Notes under the pieces: model-generated
What the model was told of the DNA's origin: nothing
The model's database searches: none
Seen by the model: only the letters and a program-made list of their open reading frames with translations
Position numbers and translations under genes: made by a program
NCBI GenBank assembly: GCA_947649365.1
Contig: CANSRH010000018.1
Span: 1-37,348 of the forward strand
Direction: 5' to 3'
Source: an uncultured Mycoplasmatota bacterium
GTDB lineage: Bacteria; Bacillota_I; Bacilli_A; RF39; UBA660
DNA: 37,348 nucleotides
In this document: in pieces, positions 8,380-15,471 of the stretch
How positions within the stretch are numbered: position 1 is the stretch's first letter
How the letters are laid out: every line of letters begins with the position of its first letter

Positions 8380-9217
8380 ATTTTATGTGAATATCTCCAC
8401 TTGTTGTTTTTATGAATAATGTATATTCGGATTTACGATCGTTGTTTGCAATCTCACTATCTCCACTAACCGTTTTTGTTTCTATGTAGGCATTTTCTAC
8501 ATTATTTATTTCTACTTCTCCGCTTACAGATTTTATTTCTGAATTTTCTTTGCATTGAAATTGATTGATTTTAATATCTCCTGAGGTTGTAGAGATTTTG
8601 CTTTTCCCTTCTATTTTATTTCCTTGTATTTCTCCACTTACAGATACTATAGAAACATTTTTTACGTCTCCTATATTTATGTCTCCACTCGTTGTATGAA
8701 TGTCTACATCTGCTGCACTATTTAATGAAACATCTCCACTGGTTGTTTTTATTGTTGTGTTTGCTTTTAGTGAAGTTGAAACTTTTATGTCTCCAGATAT
8801 TGTTTTTAATTCTATTTCTTTGATTTCATTTTCAGGAAGATAAATGATTATTTCTTCTTTTCCAAAAAAGCAGAATCCAAAACAAATACGATTTTTCTTT
8901 TGGGCAGAAATGGTTAATGTATTTTGTTCTAATTCACTTTTTACTTTGTCTGTTTCTTCTCCATAAATAACGACTTTTGTTTTTTCATTTTCACTCGGTA
9001 CAATCTTAATATCAGATACAGAAGTATCTGCTACTATTTTTTTTATTTCTTCTCTACTATATTCTTGTTCTACAATGATTTTTGTATCTCCTTTGAAATG
9101 GAAAAAAGAAAATCTATTGTTATCACCACGAAGTAAGAGCACCATTGCAATTACTAAAGCGATTACAAGACAGACTAATAAAAGAATGATAAGCCATTTG
9201 ATACTATTCTCTTTCAT
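8378..9217 (-). CDS. DUF4097 family beta-strand-repeat membrane protein
   Basis: A 279-residue protein with a short cytoplasmic N-terminus, one membrane helix (about 8-30), then an external right-handed beta-type domain built on repeated TTSGD and SVSGE turns (KTISGDIKV, KTTSGDVSL, HTTSGDINI, VSVSGEIQG and more), the signature of DUF4097/LiaG-like proteins. It overlaps the XRE regulator by 14 bp, so translation is coupled. In other Bacillota, such XRE plus DUF4097 pairs are associated with cell-envelope sensing, but the role here is inferred from neighbourhood only. Confidence 0.85.
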   Translation of the reverse strand: MKENSIKWLIILLLVCLVIALVIAMVLLLRGDNNRFSFFHFKGDTKIIVEQEYSREEIKKIVADTSVSDIKIVPSENEKTKVVIYGEETDKVKSELEQNTLTISAQKKNRICFGFCFFGKEEIIIYLPENEIKEIELKTISGDIKVSTSLKANTTIKTTSGDVSLNSAADVDIHTTSGDINIGDVKNVSIVSVSGEIQGNKIEGKSKISTTSGDIKINQFQCKENSEIKSVSGEVEINNVENAYIETKTVSGDSEIANNDRKSEYTLFIKTTSGDIHIK

Positions 9218-9851
9218 TTTTTTCCTCCTTCATTCCCATTAATAAATGGACAATTTCAATAATAAGAGCATAAATAATCCAAACAATCCAAGTAATATGC
9301 CAAGCACCAGTGAAAAAACTGATAAATAAATATATGCAAGTGAAAAGGATTGCAATTAACCCATCGTATTTTTCTCTTTCTTTTTCTTTTCGTTTTTTTT
9401 CTTGTATTTCTACACTGTCTTTTGAGGTACTAATAAAATAAAAAACTAATAAAACAGTTGCTATTGCACAAATGAATAAAAAACTCCCTATCATTATATT
9501 TTCTGATATAGCTTCTATGGGCTCTGCTATTATAATCCATATTACTGCTATAAAGTATAAAAATACACTGCTACTTACTACTATTGCTGTTTGTATCTTT
9601 TTCTTTTTATCATTTTCTATGGTGTTTTCTTGTGTTTCTTTACACGTTTTGGAAGAGGCTCCTGTTAATAATTCGTCAGTGGTGATTTCATACAATACAC
9701 ATAAGGGAAGTATTTTATCAAAGTCTGGTAGGCTTTGGTCTGTTTCCCATTTTGATATCGTTTGCCTTGTGACTCCTAATTTTTCTGCGGCTTCTTCTTG
9801 TGATATATTTTTCTTTTTTCGTAATTCATATAAACGATTCCCTAAACTCAT
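9204..9851 (-). CDS. Membrane-associated XRE-family transcriptional regulator
   Basis: A 215-residue protein. Residues 1-65 form a Cro/C1-type helix-turn-helix (LYELRKKKNISQEEAAEKLG, VTRQTISKWETDQSLPD), followed by a charged linker and four hydrophobic segments (about 88-112, 118-140, 165-182, 185-205), so the DNA-binding domain is tethered to the membrane. It is first in a two-gene operon with the DUF4097 protein. A perfect palindrome 69 bp upstream is a candidate autoregulatory operator. The target genes other than itself cannot be told from the window. Confidence 0.88.
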   Translation of the reverse strand: MSLGNRLYELRKKKNISQEEAAEKLGVTRQTISKWETDQSLPDFDKILPLCVLYEITTDELLTGASSKTCKETQENTIENDKKKKIQTAIVVSSSVFLYFIAVIWIIIAEPIEAISENIMIGSFLFICAIATVLLVFYFISTSKDSVEIQEKKRKEKEREKYDGLIAILFTCIYLFISFFTGAWHITWIVWIIYALIIEIVHLLMGMKEEKNERE

Positions 9852-9919
9852 AAATTTTCCTTCTTTCTGGATTTCATTTTAAATTATTTGTTGGTTGCAT
9901 ACTAGAAAGTTTACTTGGA

Positions 9920-9931
9920 AGTTGCGCAACT
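9920..9931. promoter_or_regulatory. Perfect 12-bp palindrome, candidate XRE operator
   Basis: agttgcgcaact, G+C-rich relative to its surroundings, 69 bp upstream of the XRE start codon. A related half site (gttgcat) occurs closer to the gene at about 9893-9899. No convincing -35/-10 pair was fixed here. Confidence 0.45.
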
Positions 9932-9977
9932 ATTTTTAACATTCCCTTTCTTTTGCTTTGTAAATCAAGTATAACAC

Positions 9978-10010
9978 AAAAAAACAAACCCATAAAATGA
10001 TTTGTTTTTT
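9978..10010 (-). terminator. Terminator of the downstream sortase-substrate gene
   Basis: Inverted repeat aaaaaaacaaa (9978-9988) and tttgtttttt (10001-10010), 6 bp after the stop of the 10016 gene on the minus strand, with a T run following in that direction. Confidence 0.6.
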
Positions 10011-10015
10011 GTTTT

Positions 10016-11320
10016 TTAATAAGATTTTGTCTTTTTAATGATTAGATATGCTATACCAATCACTGACCCTATGGCCAATGTAGAATAAAATGGTATATTC
10101 AATGTTCCTGTTTGGGCATTGTTTGATTTTTCTTTTTCTTCAACTAACACGTATTCACTACAATGTTCTAAACTAAATTCTACATAGCCTTCTTTTACTT
10201 CCAAGTTCTTCACAACTTCTTCAAGTTCTCCTTTGTCATTGTAATAATATAAACTTACTTGTTTTCCATTTTCAAATGTCTTATTTACATTTACTTTGAC
10301 TTGTGTTCCTTTTGGTAGTTCTCCATGATGTCCAAATTCTAGTACCAATGCTTTTTGTTCGTTTGCTACAAGACTCACGATTTTCTCTTTGTTGGTACTT
10401 TCTCCAATTTTTACATTCAAGTCAACATTTAAATCTGTATTTTCTATTTTACTTCCATCAAATGTCCACATATATAAAACGTTTCTTTCTTCGTCGTTAC
10501 TATAACCATTTATAGAAGCGATGTATCCATTTTGTTTAATAATTTCTAATGTTTTATTATTGATTTGAGAATTTTCTCCGACCGAAACTTCAATTTCTTT
10601 ATTTCCAAAGACAGCATCTACTTCTTCCATCATTTCTTCTAGTGTTTTTTGTTGCCAGTTTTGAATTTCTATTGTTTTTGTCATGCCAACTTCTTCATTT
10701 TCTAAGTATTGGACAGCAATGAAAAGGATATAGTCTTCGTTGGTTTCTCCAGCGCCAATGGGCCATTCAGGGTATTTTGTTTCTATTGTATTTATTAATT
10801 CGCTTGTGAGGTCATGTCCTTTTTCAACACTTTCTACTTTATTCTCCTTTGTATTATAGACAATTGTTTCATAGTCATAATTTTTATCTTTTAAAAAGAT
10901 TTCTACTAGAATATCTGCAGTTGCAAAACTTTCATTTTGCATTTCGTAATATTGGGCAAGTGTCATACCAGAGGTGAGTGCTGTATCTTTAATTGTTGTT
11001 CCTTCTACTTTGGTTGCGATACAAGTAGTTGTATTCGGAACAATAATCATTCCATCAGTTTCACAAACTCCATCAAAACAACTACTGCCAAAGAATTGAT
11101 AGTCTGTACTTCTTATACTAATATTCATCGTTGCATTCGCATTTGTTAAATCAATATCTTTTTTCAGTTCAAATTTTACAGCCATTTTATTCTCTTCTTT
11201 TACAACGCATAGTTTACTTAGGTCAATAAAATCAGAGGTCAGTTCTTCTGCACTTACATTTGCTGTGATACATAGTGTAAATAATGCAAGTATTATTCCT
11301 ATTATTTTCTTTTTCTTCAT
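10016..11320 (-). CDS. Sortase-anchored surface protein A (NAQTG sorting signal), predicted phase-OFF
   Basis: A secreted protein of 434 residues from the ATG at 11320, which has AGGAG 5 nt upstream. The in-frame ATG at 11341 lies only 2 bp from the -10 box and cannot be used. A signal peptide (MKKKKIIGIILALFTLCITANVSA) precedes an acidic extracellular region with a Cys-containing N-domain (SSCFDGVC, TTCIA). The C-terminus is a cell-wall sorting signal: NNAQTGT, hydrophobic helix (YSTLAIGSVIGIAYLII) and KKTKSY. The module before it (LYYYNDKGELEEVV, LEHCSEYVLVEE) is homologous to that of surface protein B at 12711. The sortase gene lies directly upstream, facing the same way. The promoter contains a G10 tract that stretches its spacer to 19 bp. 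The ligand or role is unknown; adhesin is a reasonable guess. Confidence 0.82.
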   Translation of the reverse strand: MKKKKIIGIILALFTLCITANVSAEELTSDFIDLSKLCVVKEENKMAVKFELKKDIDLTNANATMNISIRSTDYQFFGSSCFDGVCETDGMIIVPNTTTCIATKVEGTTIKDTALTSGMTLAQYYEMQNESFATADILVEIFLKDKNYDYETIVYNTKENKVESVEKGHDLTSELINTIETKYPEWPIGAGETNEDYILFIAVQYLENEEVGMTKTIEIQNWQQKTLEEMMEEVDAVFGNKEIEVSVGENSQINNKTLEIIKQNGYIASINGYSNDEERNVLYMWTFDGSKIENTDLNVDLNVKIGESTNKEKIVSLVANEQKALVLEFGHHGELPKGTQVKVNVNKTFENGKQVSLYYYNDKGELEEVVKNLEVKEGYVEFSLEHCSEYVLVEEKEKSNNAQTGTLNIPFYSTLAIGSVIGIAYLIIKKTKSY

Positions 11321-11343
11321 CTTTTCTCCTCTTTTCTGCATCC

Positions 11344-11374
11344 ATTATACCCCCCCCCCGAAAACTTTTGTCAA
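11344..11374 (-). promoter_or_regulatory. Promoter of surface protein A with G10 in the -35/-10 spacer (19 bp)
   Basis: Minus strand: consensus -35 TTGACA (11369-11374), then AAAGTTTTC plus ten G (19 bp), then consensus -10 TATAAT (11344-11349). Both hexamers are perfect, so the spacer length is what limits strength. Eight G would give the optimal 17 bp. The sister promoter at 14262-14290 has the same layout with exactly eight G. Confidence 0.8.
11350..11359. repeat. Homopolymer C10 within a promoter spacer
   Basis: Ten C on the plus strand abutting the -10 box of surface protein A. Slipped-strand length change here would alter promoter spacing, as known for poly-C or dinucleotide promoter switches in Neisseria and Haemophilus surface genes. 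Confidence 0.9.
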
Positions 11375-11383
11375 GGAAAATAT

Positions 11384-11401
11384 TTACCATAATTTTGGTA
11401 A
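11384..11401. promoter_or_regulatory. Inverted repeat upstream of the surface protein A promoter
   Basis: ttacca-N6-tggtaa, ending 10 bp upstream of the -35 box. The sister promoter has the same TTACCAA half at the corresponding distance (14309-14316 on the plus strand as ttggtaa), so it may be a shared activator or repressor site. Confidence 0.4.
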
Positions 11402-11439
11402 AAATAAAGCAAAAAAAAAGAAAACCATCTAGTCTACTT

Positions 11440-12606
11440 TTACTTTATTAATTTGGCATGAATAACTCTTCTTCGTGTAGTTCCATGCGGTCCTGCACAA
11501 GTGGAAAGGGTAAGTATCTTATCATTTGTAGTCACATTTACTCCTCGATTGCCATAACTTCTACTTTTGATTGTTTTTAAAAATTGTTGGTAGTCCTTTG
11601 TACTTCCGAATGAAGTAGTTATGTAATATTCTTCACTTTCAATGACGTAATAACTAAAGATTTGGTATTTTCGCAAGTTGTGGTTAGTATCAAAAATATA
11701 AATAATATCTGCATTTTCCGTGTCAAAAAATTCTTTTTTAAAGACATCTGACAAAGAACCAAACATCGTATTGTTTGGGGTATGGTGTCCAAACAAAACT
11801 ACATTCTTATCTTCCCAAGAAGTATTTCGGTAGTCCATGAAAATAGCACCAACAGAATTTTCTTTATTTTTAAAGGAATGGTTTAAATAGTATTCGTTAT
11901 TGGTGGTTTGAACTAAGGGGTTGTTTATGTATTTGTTATTGAAAACCATCCACCCTACAATGTCTTTATTGGTTTGTTTTAGTTTGGCAAAATCAATTTT
12001 CATGTCTTCAATTTTTTTTTCTTCCTTTATCTCTTCATAAACTTCAGGAGGTTCTACAAATTCTTCAATGATGTTTTCTTTTTCTTCCACAATTTCATTG
12101 AGTTCTTTTTTAAAGAAAAAGAGTTTATAAGTAGAAAAAAGAAAAATGGTGCTAAATAGAAGAAAGAAGAAAATAGAGAGTATATTCCGGTATTTTGTTT
12201 TTAATTTATGTTTCTTTTTTATGGGTTGTTCTTTTTTTCTTGTAGATTGTTTCATTGAGTTTCTAATGCTCTTCTTTGATGCTCCCGTTTTTTGGGGAGT
12301 TGTTTGTTTTACTTGTTTGCTTTTTGCCCTTTTCTTTTTTTCTGGTTCTTTCAAGTAAGCATTGTCAAAATCTTCGTATTTGCTTTCTTCTTTTGGTAGA
12401 GTTAATTTTTTTGCTTTTGCTGGAACACTTAAGGATGTTGTTTTTATTTTTGAAGTAGTTGTTTGTTTGTTTTTATTTGTATTTGAAGATGTTTTTGTCT
12501 TTGTTTGATTGTTAGATTTTTGGGCCACTTGTTTTTTAGTTTTCGGTGGTATTTCCTTTTTCTTACTTTTATTATTAGTACTTTTTTTCTTTTCTTTTGT
12601 TGGCAT
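11440..12606 (-). CDS. srtB: Class-B-like sortase with a long lysine-rich cytoplasmic N-terminus
   Basis: A 388-residue transpeptidase from the ATG at 12606, 9 nt after GGAGG; an ATG nine bases upstream abuts the RBS and is rejected. Residues 1-140 are extremely Lys/Thr/Ser/Gln-rich and probably disordered in the cytoplasm. One membrane helix follows (about 143-165), then an acidic linker and the sortase domain (about 205-388). The class B-type order is visible: GWMVFNNKYINNPLVQ, FGHHT with the catalytic His, TLSTCAG with the catalytic Cys, and RRRVIHAKL with the catalytic Arg. It joins surface proteins cleaved between T and G of the sorting motif to peptidoglycan. The two flanking genes end in NAQTG signals and are the likely substrates. 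It has its own promoter without a homopolymer. Confidence 0.9.
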   Translation of the reverse strand: MPTKEKKKSTNNKSKKKEIPPKTKKQVAQKSNNQTKTKTSSNTNKNKQTTTSKIKTTSLSVPAKAKKLTLPKEESKYEDFDNAYLKEPEKKKRAKSKQVKQTTPQKTGASKKSIRNSMKQSTRKKEQPIKKKHKLKTKYRNILSIFFFLLFSTIFLFSTYKLFFFKKELNEIVEEKENIIEEFVEPPEVYEEIKEEKKIEDMKIDFAKLKQTNKDIVGWMVFNNKYINNPLVQTTNNEYYLNHSFKNKENSVGAIFMDYRNTSWEDKNVVLFGHHTPNNTMFGSLSDVFKKEFFDTENADIIYIFDTNHNLRKYQIFSYYVIESEEYYITTSFGSTKDYQQFLKTIKSRSYGNRGVNVTTNDKILTLSTCAGPHGTTRRRVIHAKLIK

Positions 12607-12631
12607 TACAATCATCCTCCTTTTTCACAAA

Positions 12632-12661
12632 ATAATACTCTTATCTTTTTCATTCTGTCAA
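12632..12661 (-). promoter_or_regulatory. Sortase promoter
   Basis: Minus strand: -35 TTGACA (12656-12661), 18-bp spacer with no G/C tract, -10 TATTAT (12632-12637). Expression of the enzyme is therefore independent of the switches predicted for its substrates. Confidence 0.65.
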
Positions 12662-12663
12662 TC

Positions 12664-12705
12664 AAAAAAGAAAACGTCTTGAAATTTTTTCGTAAACGTT
12701 TCTTT
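12664..12705 (-). terminator. Terminator between surface protein B and the sortase
   Basis: Minus strand: arm AAAGAAACGT (12696-12705), loop, arm ACGTTTTCTTTTTT (12664-12677), imperfect by one base, ending in a T run. It separates the surface protein B transcript from the sortase promoter just downstream. Confidence 0.6.
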
Positions 12706-12710
12706 CATTT

Positions 12711-14234
12711 TTATTTTTCGGTTTTCTTTTTTACTAGGATTCCAATGATTCCTACAAGAGAAGTAAGAGCAAATGTACCATATAGAACAACATTTAATGT
12801 TCCCGTTTGAGCATTGTTTGACTTTTTCTCTTTTTTTACATAATTGCTTGTTAATACGTAAGAAGAAAAGTGGTCAAATGTTAATTCGATTTTATCGTCG
12901 ATTGCTTTTAAATTTTCTGCAACCACTTCCATTTCGTCTTTTTCAGGGTTGTAGTATAGTAAAGTGAACGCTGTATTTTTAAGATACTCTTCTAGCTCTT
13001 TGGTATATTTTTCTTCTAGATTGTTATCGGTCCAACATTTACTTAGTTTATCATAGTCTTCTTTAAAAGAAGCGCAATATTGATCAATTAATTTATTGCC
13101 AATGATTTCTCCAATATAGTCTCTTATATTGACACTTAGTTTGTATTCTGTTGGTAAACTACCATGATAGGTAAAATCAATATAAATAGCGTCTTTGACA
13201 TCAACCAAATTATCAATTTTATCTTTGTTGATAGATGTTTCCATAGAGATGTTATGATTGTAAGTAAAGCCTTCTTCCACTTCATTTTTGATTTCTTTTC
13301 CATTTAGAAAATAGATTGATTCTCCAACATTTGTATATTGTCTAAATAGAACCGTAATGTCTTTTCCTTTTAAAGCATTGATGACTGCACTTAAATCTTC
13401 ATTCTCTGAAATATAATAGGTAAAGTTGTATTCTTTTTTGGTATCATAATCTTCTTGGGTTGGAATCAAGTTTTTGTATTTTTCTAAATTGTTCAAAATT
13501 TGTGCTAGACCTTTACTCATATTAGAAGCATCATAATTCGGTCCTACAGATTCTCCAAAATCATAAGCTTTTATTGTCCAATCTAAAGTGATGTCTTGAT
13601 GTCCTGCTGCACTTAGTGTTAGTGTAGCTTTTCCTAAATCTTTTGCATAGGAAATAACTTCAGTTGCATTTTTAGGTTCTGCCGATAAACGATAAGCTTC
13701 CCACCATGTTTTTGGCTCAGTTTTATATTCACTATATTCCCACCATGTAGGTTTTTGTGTATATTCACTGTTGCAATATTGTTTGTCTTGTGAAAAATTT
13801 CCATTTTCGTCCACACAACCTTCATAATCTCTTAAAAATTCTTCAAATGTTGCTTTATTAAATTCTTCGATGTAACTTTCGTAATTTTGTTTTTCGTAAG
13901 AGAAATCATAAGGTCTTGTTATAGCTGTTACTATATTTTCATTACTACTTTTAATTGTTATTTCTCCTATATTGTCAAAAACTAAATTGTATGTACCTGG
14001 AGTTGGATTAAATTTCGTATCATAGCCTCCACAGCCACCATACCTTATCGATTCTTCTTTGGTCATGTTTTGCCACTCGCTTAAATAAGAAGGTCCATTT
14101 AATCCACATCCCGTATATCCTTGTATAGGTGTTTCTTTAAAATATTCTTCCCAGTAACCATCCGCGTAGACGTTTGTACTTCCTAAAAAAAGTACTGTTG
14201 TTAATAAAATTGCGTAACTCAAAACTCTTTTCAT
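12711..14234 (-). CDS. Sortase-anchored surface protein B (NAQTG sorting signal), predicted phase-ON
   Basis: A 507-residue secreted protein. The signal peptide (to about residue 24, VYADG) is followed by an aromatic, Cys-containing N-domain (GYTGCGLNGPS, GCGGYD, EGCVDENG, CNSEY), a middle domain and a C-terminal module shared with surface protein A (LLYYNPEKDEMEVV, FDHFSSYVLTSNY). It ends with NNAQTGT, a hydrophobic helix (LYGTFALTSLVGIIGILV) and KKKTEK, a sorting signal for the adjacent sortase. AAAGGA lies 8 nt before the ATG. Its promoter contains G8 and an optimal 17-bp spacer, so it is predicted to be the expressed partner. I do not recognise an adhesive or enzymatic domain in the N-terminal half. 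Confidence 0.82.
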   Translation of the reverse strand: MKRVLSYAILLTTVLFLGSTNVYADGYWEEYFKETPIQGYTGCGLNGPSYLSEWQNMTKEESIRYGGCGGYDTKFNPTPGTYNLVFDNIGEITIKSSNENIVTAITRPYDFSYEKQNYESYIEEFNKATFEEFLRDYEGCVDENGNFSQDKQYCNSEYTQKPTWWEYSEYKTEPKTWWEAYRLSAEPKNATEVISYAKDLGKATLTLSAAGHQDITLDWTIKAYDFGESVGPNYDASNMSKGLAQILNNLEKYKNLIPTQEDYDTKKEYNFTYYISENEDLSAVINALKGKDITVLFRQYTNVGESIYFLNGKEIKNEVEEGFTYNHNISMETSINKDKIDNLVDVKDAIYIDFTYHGSLPTEYKLSVNIRDYIGEIIGNKLIDQYCASFKEDYDKLSKCWTDNNLEEKYTKELEEYLKNTAFTLLYYNPEKDEMEVVAENLKAIDDKIELTFDHFSSYVLTSNYVKKEKKSNNAQTGTLNVVLYGTFALTSLVGIIGILVKKKTEK

Positions 14235-14261
14235 TTTTCAATTCCTTTCTTTGATAAGCAC

Positions 14262-14290
14262 ATTATACCCCCCCCGAAACTTTTTGTCAA
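14262..14290 (-). promoter_or_regulatory. Promoter of surface protein B with G8 in the -35/-10 spacer (17 bp)
   Basis: Minus strand: -35 TTGACA (14285-14290), AAAAGTTTC plus eight G (17 bp), -10 TATAAT (14262-14267). Identical architecture to 11344-11374 apart from tract length. The shared sequence extends upstream through CCTTGACAAAA and a TTACCAA element. Confidence 0.82.
14268..14275. repeat. Homopolymer C8 within a promoter spacer
   Basis: Eight C on the plus strand abutting the -10 box of surface protein B. A gain or loss of bases would move the spacer away from 17 bp. Confidence 0.9.
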
Positions 14291-14364
14291 GGAGTAAGTT
14301 TGGAATCAATTGGTAATTTTTTTCATGTTGTATGGCATTTTAGGTAAAAAAAGAAACAATGTTT

Positions 14365-14568
14365 TTATTGCTCTATCTTAAAACCTAACGTTTCTATTTT
14401 TGCTTTTATCTCTTCTATTTTCTTTTCATTTTTTACTTCTAGTAAGATGGTTTGTTCTTCTAAATTTACTTTGAAATTATTAATTCCCTTTATTTTCGCT
14501 AATACATTTTCTATTCTTTTCACACAACCTTCGCAGTGCATTCCTTGCAGTTTTATTGTTGTTTTCAT
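14365..14568 (-). CDS. copZ: CopZ-like copper chaperone (heavy-metal-associated domain)
   Basis: A 67-residue single HMA domain from the ATG at 14568, which has AGGA 8 nt upstream and is preferred over the ATG at 14574 lying almost on the RBS. The metal-binding motif is GMHCEGC near the N-terminus. It would carry Cu(I) in the cytoplasm and hand it to CopA or CsoR. It is the last gene of the csoR-copA-CDF-copZ operon, 15 bp after the CDF gene. Downstream (14330-14350) only a weak AAACA-TTGTTT hairpin precedes a T run. Confidence 0.85.
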   Translation of the reverse strand: MKTTIKLQGMHCEGCVKRIENVLAKIKGINNFKVNLEEQTILLEVKNEKKIEEIKAKIETLGFKIEQ

Positions 14569-14583
14569 GATCATTTTCCTTTC

Positions 14584-15471
14584 CTAATGATGATGATGTC
14601 CCAATTCTATATTTTGTTTAGGATTACATTCTCTTTCTGTACAATTTTCGTTGTTTTTTTCTAGTTCGATTGTTACATGATGAATTCCGTGTTCTAATAA
14701 TTCTTCACGAACGGCTTTTTTTACTTTTTCTGCATTTTTAGATTCTGTTACTACGTGTAAAGTTCCATAATGATTTACTCCATCTATACTCCATACATGC
14801 ATGTGATGAATATCTAAGACTTCTTTAATTTGTAATAAATGATTCTTTATTTCTCCGATAGAAATTTCATTAGGAATACGCACTAAAAATAAATCTAAAA
14901 TATTTTTAAAGTTACGTATGGCATGAGCAAAAATAAAGAGTGAGACTCCAATGGACATTATGGAATCTATAATGTTTATGTTTGTAAATTTCATTAGAAT
15001 GGCTCCTATTAAAACAACTACCCAACCTAAAACATCTTCAAGCATATGTAAATTGACTGCTTTTTGATTTAATGAGTCTCCTTCTCTTGTAAAGTATGCT
15101 GCTAAAAAGTTAATGATTGTTCCGAATATAGCGAAGCCAATCATTCCATTATAGTTAATGTCTATTGGATGAATAAGTCGTTTGATGGCTCCATAAATTA
15201 CAATGATTGAACCTACAATTAAAATGGTGGTTGTGATAAATGCACCAAGAATAGAATAACGAATGTAACCATAGGTATATTTTTCATCTGGCTTTCTTTT
15301 ACTTTTTTTCTCAAGTCCAAAAGAAAGACCTATACTGATTGCATCCCCAAGATCATGAATCGCATCTGAAAGTATGGCAATGCTCCCTGTAAATAATCCT
15401 CCAAAAAATTCCAATATGGAAAAGCTTATATTTAATAAAAAAGCCATTAAAATATTTTTTTCTGTTTTCAT
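14584..15471 (-). CDS. Cation diffusion facilitator (CzcD/ZitB-type) with a His/Cys C-terminal tail
   Basis: A 295-residue protein with six membrane helices. Metal-site motifs sit where expected: SDAIHDLGDA in TM2 and HMLEDVLGW in TM5. A cytoplasmic domain (about 205-280: HHMHVWSIDGVNHYGTLHVV) follows, and the protein ends in CTERECNPKQNIELGHHHH, an extra Cys/His tail. CDF proteins export Zn, Co, Fe or Mn in exchange for protons. Placement between copA and copZ, overlapping copA by 4 bp, makes the metal uncertain: zinc is usual for the motif, while the operon is otherwise copper-specific. CDF transporters are not known copper pumps, so broader metal stress may be handled. Confidence 0.9.
   Translation of the reverse strand: MKTEKNILMAFLLNISFSILEFFGGLFTGSIAILSDAIHDLGDAISIGLSFGLEKKSKRKPDEKYTYGYIRYSILGAFITTTILIVGSIIVIYGAIKRLIHPIDINYNGMIGFAIFGTIINFLAAYFTREGDSLNQKAVNLHMLEDVLGWVVVLIGAILMKFTNINIIDSIMSIGVSLFIFAHAIRNFKNILDLFLVRIPNEISIGEIKNHLLQIKEVLDIHHMHVWSIDGVNHYGTLHVVTESKNAEKVKKAVREELLEHGIHHVTIELEKNNENCTERECNPKQNIELGHHHH

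Noticed and set aside
11321-11341. Longer start (MQKRGEK) for surface protein A
   Set aside because: The ATG lies 2 bp from the -10 box, so it would not be in the transcript; the downstream ATG at 11320 has a good RBS.
14330-14350. Terminator after copZ
   Set aside because: The stem is only about 5 bp; a T run follows but the hairpin is too weak to call with confidence.
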